From: Flavobacterium sp. CS20 | GTDB taxonomy: Bacteria > Bacteroidota > Bacteroidia > Flavobacteriales > Flavobacteriaceae | Assembly (NCBI RefSeq): GCF_018080005.1 | Contig: NZ_CP073015.1 | Location: 2,632,501 to 2,696,500, forward strand | DNA length: 64,000 nucleotides | Reading direction: 5' to 3' | Shown here: piece by piece, positions 27,926-38,660 of the stretch | Position numbering within the stretch: the stretch's first letter is position 1 | Layout of the letters: every line of letters starts with the position of its first letter | Position numbers and translations under genes: made by a program | The notes under the pieces: generated by a model | Database searches by the model: none | What the model was told of the DNA's origin: nothing | The model's input: only the letters and a program-made list of their open reading frames with translations

Positions 27926-29398
27926 ATGGAATCTAACGAAACTGAAAACAATAAAGACAAAACTCAAGACCAAAACGAAGAAAAAGTAAGAAAGAGCTTT
28001 AAAGAATCTTACGGAAGCTTGCGTTCTTACCTCTTACATTTATTAGATATAAGAAGTGAAACCGACCGAGATTCTACTATGGAAGCCATCTTAAAAGATA
28101 TTCCATTTAGAGGACATAATGCATGGATCTTGATTTTTTCAATCATCGTGGCTTCAGTTGGGCTTAATGTGAGTAGCACCGCTGTGGTGATTGGTGCAAT
28201 GCTTATCTCGCCTTTAATGGGACCAATTGTCGGTCTTGGATTTTCTGTGGCTATAAATGATTTAGATACACTGAAACGCTCGCTCGTAAATTTAGGCGTT
28301 ATGGTGGTTTTAAGTATTCTAACTGCTTTTGCATATTTTTCAGTATCACCATTAACGGAATTGACCCCAGAATTAGCGACCCGAACTTCACCTACAATTT
28401 TAGATGTTTTGGTCGCTATTTTTGGTGGTCTTGCACTGATTATCGCTAAAACCAAAAAAGGAACTATTGCTTCTGTGATTTTTGGTGTTGCCATTGCTAC
28501 TGCCTTGATGCCGCCACTTTGTACCGCAGGTTATGGATTGGCGGTTTGGGATATGAGCATATTTGGCGGTGCGATGTATTTGTTTACTATCAATACCATT
28601 TTTATTGCTTTGTCAACATTTATAGTATCAAAAATTTTACGTTTTCCTCTGGTGCGATATGCTAATTCTTTAAGAAGGAAACGCGTTTCGCAATTAGCTA
28701 CCGTTATCGCTATTGTGGTTATGCTACCAAGTATTTATTTGTTCTACGTTTTGCTAAAACAGTCTTATTTTGAAAAAAGTGCAAAAAGGTTTGTAACCGA
28801 AGAATTAATGGTTTACAAAGATGCTTATTTACAAAAAAATGCAACAAATATTGAATATCACGAAGAGGGTAATTCAATAATAGAAGTCTCTTTTTTGGGA
28901 AAAGAAATTCCAGCTGAAGTAATCAATTTATGGAACTCAAAAATGAAATCTTATGAAAATTTAAAAGACGTCAAACTCAAAATTTTACAAAACAAAAACA
29001 CTGATAATTTTAATCAATTTCGATATATGAAAGAATTGAAAACCAGAGATTCACTTGAACTTTTGACAAGTCATAAGCAAATTCAACTTTTATCTCGGCG
29101 ATTAGATTCTATAAACAAAACAAACCAAAAGCAAAGCATTCCATTTACAGATATTGTCAAAGAAATAAAATTGAATTACGAGAAAGTTAGTGATGTATCA
29201 TTTGCAGAGATGGTTATTGCCAAAAACAACATTGTTGATACATTGCCTACTTTCAAGTTAACATGGGACGACAAAATGACACTAACAGACAAGACCACCT
29301 TTGAAAACAGACTATCGAATTGGTTAGCTTACAAAATAAAAGCGAAAAAGGTAGATGTAGAAATTCAGCCGACAAGTTTGATTACAGAAGAAAATTAA
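27926..29398 (+). CDS. DUF389 membrane protein
   Basis: 490 residues. The N-terminal ~280 residues carry the DUF389 membrane core: NVSSTAVVIGAMLISPLMGP, GLGFSVAINDLDTLKRSL and VAIATALMPPLCTAGYGL. A hydrophilic C-terminal half of about 210 residues follows and is likely soluble. The family is widespread and of unknown function. Its stop overlaps the stop region of the convergent ABC gene by four bases. Confidence 0.88.
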   Translation: MESNETENNKDKTQDQNEEKVRKSFKESYGSLRSYLLHLLDIRSETDRDSTMEAILKDIPFRGHNAWILIFSIIVASVGLNVSSTAVVIGAMLISPLMGPIVGLGFSVAINDLDTLKRSLVNLGVMVVLSILTAFAYFSVSPLTELTPELATRTSPTILDVLVAIFGGLALIIAKTKKGTIASVIFGVAIATALMPPLCTAGYGLAVWDMSIFGGAMYLFTINTIFIALSTFIVSKILRFPLVRYANSLRRKRVSQLATVIAIVVMLPSIYLFYVLLKQSYFEKSAKRFVTEELMVYKDAYLQKNATNIEYHEEGNSIIEVSFLGKEIPAEVINLWNSKMKSYENLKDVKLKILQNKNTDNFNQFRYMKELKTRDSLELLTSHKQIQLLSRRLDSINKTNQKQSIPFTDIVKEIKLNYEKVSDVSFAEMVIAKNNIVDTLPTFKLTWDDKMTLTDKTTFENRLSNWLAYKIKAKKVDVEIQPTSLITEEN

Positions 29399-30159
29399 TA
29401 CCCCTTTTGCTGAGCAATTCTTACTTTTCTAAATAAATATGAAGAATAAACAAAATCGGTTACGGCTTTGTTATCGGTTTTATAAATCAGATCTTTGTTG
29501 CCTTCCCAAGCGAGATAGCCATTTTCGATATACACAACTTTTTCGCCTATTTCAAACACAGAGTTCATATCATGGGTGTTGATGACTGTCGTGATTTCAT
29601 ATTCGTGTGTGATTTCTTGAATTAAATTATCAATAATTGTGGCTGTTCTTGGGTCTAAACCTGAGTTAGGCTCATCGCAAAACAAAAAGTTTGGTTGGTT
29701 AACAACAGCTCTAGCAATAGAAACACGTTTTTTCATACCGCCACTGATTTCAGAAGGAAATTTATCGTTTGCATTAGTGAGATTGACGCGTTTCAACACT
29801 TCGTTAACTCGATCTCTCATTTCAGATTTGGAAGTTTTGGCAAACATACGCAAGGGAAACATCACGTTTTCTTCTACAGTCATAGAATCAAATAAAGCAC
29901 CACCTTGAAACACCATACCGATTTGTTTTCGCAATTGGCGTCGTTCAGATGGTGTGAGCTCTTCATAACTATCAGAATCATAGTAGATATGACCTTTTTC
30001 TGGAGTAATTAAACCGAGCATACATTTGAGAAGAACTGTTTTGCCTGCACCTGATTGCCCGATAATAAGATTGGTTTGTCCTTTCTCAAATGTGGTGCTA
30101 ATGTCTTTTAAAACATCTATACCATCAAAAGATTTATATAAATTTTCTACTTTAATCAT
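29395..30159 (-). CDS. Mla-type ABC transporter ATP-binding protein
   Basis: 254 residues: Walker A GQSGAGKTV, Q-loop MVFQGGALFDS, signature SGGMKKRVSIARA, Walker B FLFCDEPNSGLD, H-loop NTHDMNSV. The VFQGGALFDS and SGGMKKR forms are those of MlaF-like ATPases, which move phospholipids between inner and outer membrane. It overlaps the permease gene by one base (ATG at the permease stop). The MCE-domain partner is not in the window. Confidence 0.92.
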   Translation of the reverse strand: MIKVENLYKSFDGIDVLKDISTTFEKGQTNLIIGQSGAGKTVLLKCMLGLITPEKGHIYYDSDSYEELTPSERRQLRKQIGMVFQGGALFDSMTVEENVMFPLRMFAKTSKSEMRDRVNEVLKRVNLTNANDKFPSEISGGMKKRVSIARAVVNQPNFLFCDEPNSGLDPRTATIIDNLIQEITHEYEITTVINTHDMNSVFEIGEKVVYIENGYLAWEGNKDLIYKTDNKAVTDFVYSSYLFRKVRIAQQKGY

Positions 30160-30896
30160 TAGCTTAACAATAATTGAGTGATGATATAATTACAAACAAT
30201 AATGATAACACTTGTCCAAACAAAAGACGTGGTTGCGGCTTTACCTACTTCTAAAGCACCACCAGTCATATAGTAACCATGAAAAGACGGCACTGTGGCA
30301 AGAATAAAAGCAAAAATTATTGTTTTAATAAAGGCATAAACTAAGTGAAATGTTACAAAATCATCCTGTAATCCCGTTAAAAATAAATCACTTTCGACAA
30401 ATCCACCAAATACTCCAGCAACATAAGCACCTAAAATACCCATAAACATAGATATCGATATGACAAACGGATAAAACATCATGACTACAATTTTGGGAAA
30501 TACTAAATAATTTAAAGAGTTAATGCCCATAACTTCTAAAGCGTCGATTTGCTCGGTAACTCTCATCGTTCCAATACTTGATGTGATAAATGAACCCACT
30601 TTACCTGCCATAATGATAGAGACCAATGTTGGGGAAAACTCTAAAATAATAGATTGCCGAGCCGCAAATCCAATCAAAGATTTTGGAATAAAAGGATTGC
30701 TGAGATTTAATGCAGTCTGAATAGTAACGACCGCACCGATAAAAAATGAAATAAAAACCACAATCCCGAGAGACTTTACCGTGAGATCATTCATTTCTTG
30801 AATGATTAATTTTCTTAAAACACTTCCTTTGGTAAAGCGTTTAAAAGTATCTCTTATCATTATAAAGTACTGACCCGTACTTGAAATGTAGTTCAT
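30159..30896 (-). CDS. MlaE-family ABC transporter permease
   Basis: 245 residues with about five membrane helices and the MlaE signature (GAVVTIQTALNL, FSPTLVSIIMAGKVGSFITS, EQIDALEVMGINSLNYLVFP). Inner-membrane partner of the ATPase at 29395; together they would maintain outer-membrane lipid asymmetry or trafficking. First gene of the pair, divergent from the alkaline phosphatase gene. Confidence 0.93.
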   Translation of the reverse strand: MNYISSTGQYFIMIRDTFKRFTKGSVLRKLIIQEMNDLTVKSLGIVVFISFFIGAVVTIQTALNLSNPFIPKSLIGFAARQSIILEFSPTLVSIIMAGKVGSFITSSIGTMRVTEQIDALEVMGINSLNYLVFPKIVVMMFYPFVISISMFMGILGAYVAGVFGGFVESDLFLTGLQDDFVTFHLVYAFIKTIIFAFILATVPSFHGYYMTGGALEVGKAATTSFVWTSVIIIVCNYIITQLLLS

Positions 30897-30980
30897 ACAA
30901 CAAATTTAAAGGCTAAAAATAGAAAAAAATATTAGCTTGCAATTTAACTTTAGGATAAACTTTAAATTCTCTTTGGTTTG

Positions 30981-30988
30981 TATTTTTG
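30981..30988 (+). promoter_or_regulatory. Candidate -7 box for the PafA-like phosphatase gene
   Basis: TATTTTTG matches TAnnTTTG, 20 bases upstream of the ATG at 31009. The -33 position shows only a T-rich ACTTT, so support is partial. Confidence 0.35.
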
Positions 30989-31008
30989 ACTGATATAAAA
31001 AATTTCTT

Positions 31009-32631
31009 ATGAAAAAATCATTTTCACTCTTATTCATCATCATTGTTTCTAATTTTATAAATGCCCAAACTTCATCACAAAAACCAAAGTTAATCGTCGG
31101 TATTGTGGTTGACCAAATGCGTTATGAATATCTTCACCGCTTTGAAAAACACTATTCAAATCAAGGCTTTAAACGCTTGATGCAAGAAGGATTTTTTGCT
31201 AAAAACACCCACTTTAGTTACATCCCAACTTATACTGGTCCTGGACATGCTTCGATTTATACGGGTACAACACCAGCCAATCACGGTATTATTGCTAATA
31301 ATTGGTATGATAAATTTGAAAACAAAAGCGTGTATTGTGTGCAAGACAACAACGCAAATTCTATCGGTGTTGAAGGTGAAGCTGGTCAAATGTCGCCACA
31401 CCGAATGCTAAACACTAGTATTGCCGATCAAAACAGATTGGATACACAATTTAGAGGACAAACTTTTGGAGTGTCAATCAAAGATCGCGGTGCCATTTTG
31501 CCTGCTGGACACACCGCTAATGCGACGTATTGGTTTGCTGGTGGCAATGATGGTAAATTTATCAGCAGCGATTTTTATATCGATGAATTACCAAAATGGG
31601 TCAAAAAATTTAATAAGAACACTAAACAATACATTAAAACTTGGGAAACCTTATATCCTATTGAAAATTATATAGAAAGCGGAAGCGATTTAAATGATTA
31701 CGAATTTGGTTTCAAAGGAAAATCTACAGCAACTTTTCCATATGATTTGAAACAATTAAAATCTGAAAATAACAATTTTGATATTTTAAAACCTACACCT
31801 TTTGCCAATACAATGTTGACGGATTTTGCAGAGAAACTAATTAAAAATGAAAACTTAGGTCAAGATGATGACACCGATTTTTTGACCATTAGTTATTCAA
31901 GTACTGATTATGCTGGGCATAATTTTGGGGTAAATTCTAAAGAAGTTCAAGATATGTATATCCGTTTAGACCAAAATATTGCAGATTTGCTTAACTATTT
32001 AGATCAGAATGTTGGCAAAAACAACTATACTTTGTTTTTGACAGCCGATCACGGTGCTGTTCACGTACCCAACTATTTAAAAGAAAAAAACATCCCTGCA
32101 GGTTATTTTGATGCTAAAAAATTAAACAAAGCAATGAATGAATTTGTGAATGAAAAATTTGGAAGCTCAAAATTAATTGAAGGTTTTTCTAATCAAAATA
32201 TCTTTTTTGACTATGAAGAATTAGAAGAACAAAATGTTGAAGTTGATGATTTACAAGAAGCTTTGTATTATTTTTTGTTGCAATACGATAAAATTGACCG
32301 AGTTTATACCCGAGAAATGATTGAAAACTCAAGTCATTCAACGGCATTTTCAAGAAATGTAGCCAATGGTTTTCATCCTAAACGCAGTGGTGATGTCATT
32401 TATATTTTAGAACCTGCTGTGATTTCATATCCACAAAAAGGCTCTACTCACGGTAGCTATATGAGTTATGATACACAAGTGCCATTGATCTTTTACGGTC
32501 AAGGTGTTCTACAAAAACAGTCTTATCAAAGCTATTATATCAAAGACATCGCACCAACTATAGTAGCTTTATTAGGTATAGCTCAGCCTAACGGTACTAC
32601 GGGTAGTGTGATTAGTGAAGTTTTGAAATAA
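31009..32631 (+). CDS. PafA-like alkaline phosphatase, exported
   Basis: 540 residues with a signal peptide (KKSFSLLFIIIVSNFINAQ). Alkaline phosphatase superfamily core: VGIVVDQMRYEYL with the first metal Asp, SYIPTYTGPGHASIYTGTTP with the Thr nucleophile typical of PafA/NPP-type enzymes, STDYAGHNFG and LTADHGAVHVPN with further zinc ligands, and a late STHGSYMSYD. Periplasmic phosphate-monoester hydrolysis is expected. PafA enzymes of this group are often phosphate-insensitive, which cannot be judged here. Monocistronic. Confidence 0.9.
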   Translation: MKKSFSLLFIIIVSNFINAQTSSQKPKLIVGIVVDQMRYEYLHRFEKHYSNQGFKRLMQEGFFAKNTHFSYIPTYTGPGHASIYTGTTPANHGIIANNWYDKFENKSVYCVQDNNANSIGVEGEAGQMSPHRMLNTSIADQNRLDTQFRGQTFGVSIKDRGAILPAGHTANATYWFAGGNDGKFISSDFYIDELPKWVKKFNKNTKQYIKTWETLYPIENYIESGSDLNDYEFGFKGKSTATFPYDLKQLKSENNNFDILKPTPFANTMLTDFAEKLIKNENLGQDDDTDFLTISYSSTDYAGHNFGVNSKEVQDMYIRLDQNIADLLNYLDQNVGKNNYTLFLTADHGAVHVPNYLKEKNIPAGYFDAKKLNKAMNEFVNEKFGSSKLIEGFSNQNIFFDYEELEEQNVEVDDLQEALYYFLLQYDKIDRVYTREMIENSSHSTAFSRNVANGFHPKRSGDVIYILEPAVISYPQKGSTHGSYMSYDTQVPLIFYGQGVLQKQSYQSYYIKDIAPTIVALLGIAQPNGTTGSVISEVLK

Positions 32632-32891
32632 CTTTAGTTTAAAATGCTAAAGTTGTATATTTAGATTTATAATAAATTAAATCTATTCAAAATCAAAATT
32701 TTCACATTGATAAAAATTAAAGTATAAAATTATCAATTTACTGTAATTAATCCCATTTTTTTCACCTTTTGTTAAATATAATTCAATTTATGAGACTTTC
32801 TGTTTGAGATAATTTAATTGATATGTAATTTTTTTTTATATTTGTGATATTTATTAGACTGATTATTCACATTAAATAAATTTTAAATTAT
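32632..32891. other. AT-rich intergenic region, 260 bp
   Basis: No gene or hairpin with a convincing stem was seen; the only notable element is the promoter-like box at 32837. Confidence 0.5.
32837..32844 (+). promoter_or_regulatory. Candidate aconitase promoter (-7 box)
   Basis: TATATTTG fits TAnnTTTG; ATTG at 32817-32820 stands 16 bases upstream as a possible -33 element. The start codon at 32892 would leave a leader of about 40 bases. Confidence 0.5.
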
Positions 32892-35161
32892 ATGGCATTT
32901 GACATTGAAATGATTAAGACTGTTTACAGCCAAATGGCTAGTCGTGTTGAAAAGGCAAGAGAAGTAGTAGGAAAACCACTAACACTTTCAGAAAAAATAT
33001 TATACTCCCATTTGTCTGATGGTGAACCTCAAAAAGGCTTTGTTAGGGGTAAAGATTATGTAGAATTTGCCCCAGATAGAATAGCCTGTCAAGATGCCAC
33101 AGCACAAATGGCTCTTCTTCAATTTATGCAAGCTGGGAAAGATAGTGTAGCTGTTCCAACAACAGTTCATTGTGATCATCTTATTCAAGCAAAACAAGGA
33201 GCGACCAAGGACTTAAAACGTGCAAACGAAACCAAGAATGAAGTTTTTGATTTTCTTGAATCTGTATCTAATAAATATGGCATAGGTTTTTGGAAACCAG
33301 GAGCAGGTATTATTCATCAAGTTGTATTAGAAAATTATGCCTTTCCTGGCGGTATGATGATAGGAACAGACTCACATACTGTCAATGCAGGAGGTTTAGG
33401 GATGGTAGCTATTGGTGTAGGTGGTGCTGATGCTGTTGATGTTATGGCTGGAATGCCTTGGGAATTAAAATTTCCAAAACTGATTGGTGTAAAATTAACT
33501 GGTAGCCCTCAAGGCTGGACTGCCGCCAAAGATGTTATTTTAAAAGTTGCTCAAATCTTGACCGTTAAAGGTGGCACGGGTTGTATAGTAGAGTATTTTG
33601 GAGATGGAGCTAAAAACTTATCCTGTACAGGAAAAGTACCATTTGTAATATGGGTGCAGAAATTGGTGCAACCACTTCAACATTTGGATATGATGACTCT
33701 ATGGAGCGGTTTTTAAGAGCTACAGATAGAAATGAAATTGCAGATGAAGCTAATAAACTAAGGGAATACCTGACAGGCGACCCTGAAGTTTATGAAAACC
33801 CTGAAGAATATTTTGACCAAGTTATTGAGATAGATCTAAACACTTTGAGACCTCACTTGAATGGACCTTTTACACCAGATTTAGCAACACCCGTAGGAGA
33901 ACTTGGCAAAAAAGCCAAAGAAAATGGTTGGCCAATCAAAGTGGATTGGGGCTTAATCGGCTCTTGTACAAATTCTTCATATGAAGACTTAACCCGAGCG
34001 ACTTCTATTGCTGAACAAGCTATTAAGAAAAAATTAAAACCAAAATCAGAATTTGGTATTAACCCTGGTTCTGAGCAAATTCGATATACGGCCGAAAGAG
34101 ATGGATTACTCAAAGTTTTTGAAGACCTTGGAGCAACAATTTTTACTAATGCTTGCGGACCATGCATAGGTCAGTGGGATAGAAGTGATGTTAAAGAAGG
34201 AGAAAAAAATACCATTGTTCATTCTTTTAATAGAAACTTCTCCAAACGTGCAGACGGTAACCCAAATACACACGCATTTGTGGGCTCGCCAGAAATGGTA
34301 GCGACTATTGCTATAGCAGGTCGATTAGATTTTGACCCGATGAATGATACCCTTATTAATGAAGATGGTGAAGAAGTTAAGCTTGATATGCCTAAAGGAA
34401 TTGAGCTTCCTGAAAAAGGGTTTGAAGTAGAAGATAACGGGTATATACCTCCCAAAGATGACGGAAGAAATGTTGAAATTAAAGTTGATAAAAATTCAAA
34501 CAGAATTCAGCTTTTAGAACCATTTGAGCCTTGGGATGGTGAAAATCTGTTGGGTGCTAAACTTTTGATCAAAGCTTACGGCAAATGTACAACTGACCAT
34601 ATTTCTATGGCTGGACCTTGGTTAAAATACAGAGGTCATCTTGACAATATATCTGACAATTGCTTGATTGGTGCTGTTAATGCATTTAATATGAAAACTA
34701 ACTTTGTAAAAAGTCAAATCACAGGAAAGTATGATGCTGTACCAAAAACACAAAGACAATACAAAGAAAAAAACATTCCTACAGTGGTTGTAGGTGACCA
34801 TAATTATGGTGAAGGATCATCTCGTGAACATGCAGCTATGGAGCCTCGCCATCTCGGTGTTAAAGCTGTAATTGTAAAATCCTTTGCCAGAATACACGAA
34901 ACCAACCTTAAAAAGCAAGGGATGTTAGCTTTAACTTTTGATAATGAAAATGATTATGACCTCATTCAAGAAGATGACACATTTAACTTTATCGATCTTA
35001 AAGATTTTGCAGAAAATAAACCTCTAAGCCTTGAAATTGTTCATAAAGACGATTCTGTAGATAAAATTAAACTTAACCACACCTATAATGAAACTCAAAT
35101 CAATTGGTTTAGAGAAGGTTCTGCATTAAATTTAATTAAAAAACAAAATAATGCAAATTAA
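32892..35161 (+). pseudogene. Aconitate hydratase, frameshifted
   Basis: TCA-cycle enzyme (citrate to isocitrate) of the mitochondrial type, about 756 residues when both frames are joined. First part: [28 protein letters not shown] and [13 protein letters not shown]. Second part: [11 protein letters not shown] with one [4Fe-4S] Cys, [12 protein letters not shown] with the other two, and [15 protein letters not shown] in the swivel domain. The break is at 33636-33638, where relatives read a GT-containing Met/Lys-Gly-Thr; one base appears missing. All catalytic parts are otherwise present, so a sequencing error is quite possible. Confidence 0.92.
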
Positions 35162-35356
35162 AATATAAATCGGCATAATACAAAGAATATCAAAGTTTTA
35201 GGAATATCGAGATCAGGTTTTAGTTTGAAAAATTTCTTGTCATCTACACAATTTTCTATCGAAAATCAATGTTGCTGACTCAAATTTTATTAGTCAAACT
35301 TAGCCTAAGTATTTTTTGAATGTTAAATCATAGTTATTCAATTAAATATCAACTTA

Positions 35357-36527
35357 TTATCCCAAAAACTTCAAAATATGTCCTGTAATAAATTCAATTT
35401 GTTCTTCATCCAATTCCGTATGCATTGGTAAAGAAATGACCTCTTCACATAACTTGTTGGTTACTTTGAAGTCTTTATCATCATATCGACTATCTCGATA
35501 GGCTTTTTGTTTGTGAAGTGGAATAGGATAATAAACACCATGTGGAATATCTTGTGATTTGAGAAATTCAGCCAAAGCATCACGCTTTTCGTTTTTAATT
35601 CTAAGCGTGTATTGATGAAACACATGACAAGAGCATGTACCACAAATCCCAAGGTTCTTGGTGTCGCAATTTTTATGGGTTTTGGTTGTTGGTGTCACAA
35701 TATCTTTATGACCTTGTAAAGCTTTAGTATAAGCTCTTGCGACTTCTTGACGTTTTGAATTATATTCATCAAGTTTCGGCAATTTAATTTTCAATACAGC
35801 GACTTGAAGTGAATCTAATCTTGAATTTACACCAACCACATCGTGATGATAACGCTCATACATCCCGTGATTGACAATGCCTCGAATGGTATGTGCCAAA
35901 TCATCATCGTTAGTAAAAATCGCTCCACCATCACCATAGCAACCTAAGTTTTTTGAAGGAAAAAATGAAGTTGCAGACACGTGTCCAATCGTGCCTGTTT
36001 TTTGAGATGTTCCGTTTTTAAAATGATATGACGCACCAATACCTTGTGCATTATCTTCTATAACATAAAGTTTATGCTTTTTGGCAATGTCCATAATGGC
36101 ATCCATATTAGTAGCGTGGCCAAACAAATGAACTGGCACAATGGCTTTTGTTTTGGGCGTAATGGCTTTTTCAATCGCCTCAGGACTGATATTAAAAGTA
36201 TCTTCTTCTACATCGACTAAAACAGGCGTGAGTTGAAGCAAAGCAATGACTTCAACTGTAGCGACAAACGTAAAATCGGCAGTGATTACTTCGTCACCGG
36301 GTTTTAAATCTAATCCCATCATGGCGATTTGCAAAGCATCGTGTACCGTTAGCACATGGAATCACGTTTTTAACATCGAGATATTTTTCGAGGTCAGTTT
36401 GAAATTGATGAACATATGGGCTATTAATAAAAGCAGCATTTTCCATAATTTCAGCAAAAGCCGTATCGATGTCGTCTTTTATAGCTTCACGCTGACCAAC
36501 AAGGTCAACCATTTGTATTTTTTTCAT
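35357..36527 (-). pseudogene. DegT/DnrJ/EryC1/StrS aminotransferase, frameshifted
   Basis: PLP-dependent nucleotide-sugar aminotransferase of about 390 residues. The N-terminus (MKKIQMVDLVGQREAIKDD) runs to NVIPCANGT, then the frame breaks at 36341-36345 where ACAC replaces the expected AC; the rest resumes as DALQIAMMGLDLKPGDEV. PLP lysine in SFFPSKNLGCYGDGG, and VIEDNAQGIG holds the Asp. A Cys-rich loop (TKNLGICGTCSCHVFHQ) is typical of flavobacterial members. Likely role: amino-sugar synthesis for surface polysaccharide or LPS; waaA is divergent next to it. Confidence 0.9.
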
Positions 36528-36636
36528 AGATGTGTTTTGAATGTCATTGTAACAAAATTAGTAAATATAAATGGTATTCAGGCGAATTCTTTATTTTAGC
36601 CTTTTAGTCTCTCAGAATATATAATTATTCTACATT

Positions 36637-37880
36637 ATGAAATGGCTTTACAATCTATCTATAAGTAGCTTCAAATTTCTACTGCCTATTTTAGGTCTGT
36701 TTTTCAAACGCCTTAAAACTTTTCGCCAAGAAAGACAACAGACCAAAAAAGAATTAGAAACATTTATAAATCAAAACCAGCATCCAATCATTTGGATTCA
36801 CGTGGCTTCTCTCGGCGAATACGAGCAAGTTGTGCCTGTCATCAAGGCTTTAAAACCACACTTTAAACCTCATAAATTTCTATTGAGTTTTTTTTCTGAC
36901 TCAGGCTATCACATCAAAAAAAATAAATCCATAGCTGATTTTGAAACCTATTTGCCTTTAGACACCAAACAGCAATCTCAAGATTTTGTAAATCTCATCA
37001 AACCCCAATTCGCCATTTTTGTAAAATACGATATTTGGCCAAATTTTCTAAATCAACTCAAAGCACAACACATCAAAACATTCTTAGTTCTGCAAGATTT
37101 AGACCTCAACAGATTTATTTTAAATTTTATGGGTCATTCTTTAAACAAGCTTTGGGGAGTTTTTATCATATTTTTGTGCAAGATCAAGCCTCAGGTTACT
37201 TGCTCAACAGCATCAATTACACTGATTGGACGCAAGCTGGCGACACCAGATATGACAGAGTTTACCAACAATTAAGTCAAGATAACAAGCTTGATTTTAT
37301 GCAAAATTTTACTCAAAATCAAAACTGTATGGTTTGTGGCAGGACTTGGCCAGAAGACGAAAAAGCACTGTTGCCAACCTTAAACGATAAAACGATTAAC
37401 CTCAAATTCGTCATCGCACCACATCAAATCAAAGCTGAAAATATTGACCAATTTCAAAAACAACTTCAAAAGCCAAGTATCAAATATTCAGAAATTAAAA
37501 CCCAAGATTTGTCCCAATACGACATTTTAATTTTAAACACTGTCGGTCTGCTGACCAAAGTTTATGCCTATGCCGATATAGCTTACGTAGGTGGAGCTAT
37601 GGGCAACACTGGACTACACAACATTTTAGAACCTCTCGCTTTTGGCGTTCCGATTATCATTGGTTCTAACTATGACAAATTTCCTGAAGCTAAAGCCCTA
37701 AAACAAAAAGGCGGTTTGGCTGTAGTCAACAATACTTTAGAGCTTCAAAACATAGTCCGTAAGCTGAATGATGAAGAAGAGTTTAAGGCTAAAATGAGTA
37801 AAGCGACCTATGATTTTGTTCAAGATAAAAAAGGGGCAACAACTTTAACTTACGAAGGGATTTTGAGATATACTGCTTAA
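36637..37880 (+). pseudogene. waaA: 3-deoxy-D-manno-octulosonic acid transferase, frameshifted
   Basis: Inner-membrane-associated glycosyltransferase (about 414 residues joined) that adds Kdo to lipid A. N-terminal anchor, then IWIHVASLGEYEQVVPVI with the catalytic Glu, DTKQQSQDFVNLIKPQFAIF and KYDIWPNFL. After HIKTFLV the frame breaks at about 37089 (GTTCT where GTTTCT is expected), continuing SARFRPQQIYFKFYG. C-terminal donor-binding part: VCGRTWPEDE, YVGGAMGNTGLHNILEPLAF. A single deleted base explains it. As Kdo transfer is usually essential, sequence error or a second copy should be considered. Confidence 0.92.
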
Positions 37881-37949
37881 TTAGAACTTTTAAGAAAGGA
37901 TGTTTTTAGACCAAAATAATGCGAAATGATAAGATTGCAAACACAATTA

Positions 37950-37963
37950 TTAGACATGTCTAA
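37950..37963. promoter_or_regulatory. 14-bp palindrome, candidate DtxR-family operator
   Basis: TTAGACATGTCTAA is a perfect palindrome 34 bases before the start of the metal regulator gene. Its length, AT-rich ends and position suit a DtxR/MntR-type box for autoregulation. No second copy was noticed in the window. Confidence 0.6.
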
Positions 37964-37997
37964 AAAAATATTTATTTTAGCATAAAATATACTTTAG

Positions 37998-38657
37998 ATG
38001 TTAAGCCTTGCAGAAGAAAATTACCTCAAAGCCATTTATCATTTACAAGATGAAAACAGCAAAGCCGTTAGCACAAATGATCTGTCTTCTCTTTTAGAGA
38101 CCAAAGCTTCATCAGTAACCGATATGCTCAAAAAGTTAGCAGACAAAAACTTAGTTATATATAAAAAATACCAAGGCGTTAAATTAAGTGATCAAGGAGA
38201 AACCACAGCTCTAAAAGTGATAAGAAAGCACCGACTTTGGGAAGTCTTTCTCGTGGAAAAACTCAACTTCAATTGGGACGAAGTCCACGACATAGCCGAA
38301 CAGCTTGAGCACATTCAATCTGAAAAACTCACCGACGAGCTCGACCGCTTTTTAGAACATCCGCAACGCGATCCACACGGCGACCCAATTCCAAATAAAA
38401 ACGGACAGTTTGCAGTAAATAACAAAACAATATTATCAGATTTAGAAATCGGTGAATCAGGAATTTGTGTAGGTGTGAAAGATTCAACACCAGCATTTTT
38501 AAATTACCTTGACAAACAAGATATAGCTCTCGGTAAAACCTTGAATATCAAAGGTAAGGAGAGTTTTGACCAATCTATGCTTGTGGCTTATGACGATAAA
38601 GTTTTACGATTATCAGAACAAGTAACACAAAATTTATACATCAAACCAAACACATAA
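37998..38657 (+). CDS. DtxR/MntR-family metal-dependent regulator
   Basis: 219 residues. N-terminal winged helix (EENYLKAIYHLQDEN, LETKASSVTDMLKKLADKNLV), a dimerisation domain with metal ligands (RKHRLWEVFL, DEVHDIAEQLEHI, FLEHPQRDPHGDPIP), and a C-terminal FeoA/SH3-like domain (LEIGESGICVGVKD). With Fe2+, Mn2+ or Zn2+ bound it would repress transport genes. It is followed after three bases by a ZIP transporter, its obvious target, and preceded by a 14-bp palindrome. Confidence 0.92.
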   Translation: MLSLAEENYLKAIYHLQDENSKAVSTNDLSSLLETKASSVTDMLKKLADKNLVIYKKYQGVKLSDQGETTALKVIRKHRLWEVFLVEKLNFNWDEVHDIAEQLEHIQSEKLTDELDRFLEHPQRDPHGDPIPNKNGQFAVNNKTILSDLEIGESGICVGVKDSTPAFLNYLDKQDIALGKTLNIKGKESFDQSMLVAYDDKVLRLSEQVTQNLYIKPNT

Positions 38658-38660
38658 TTT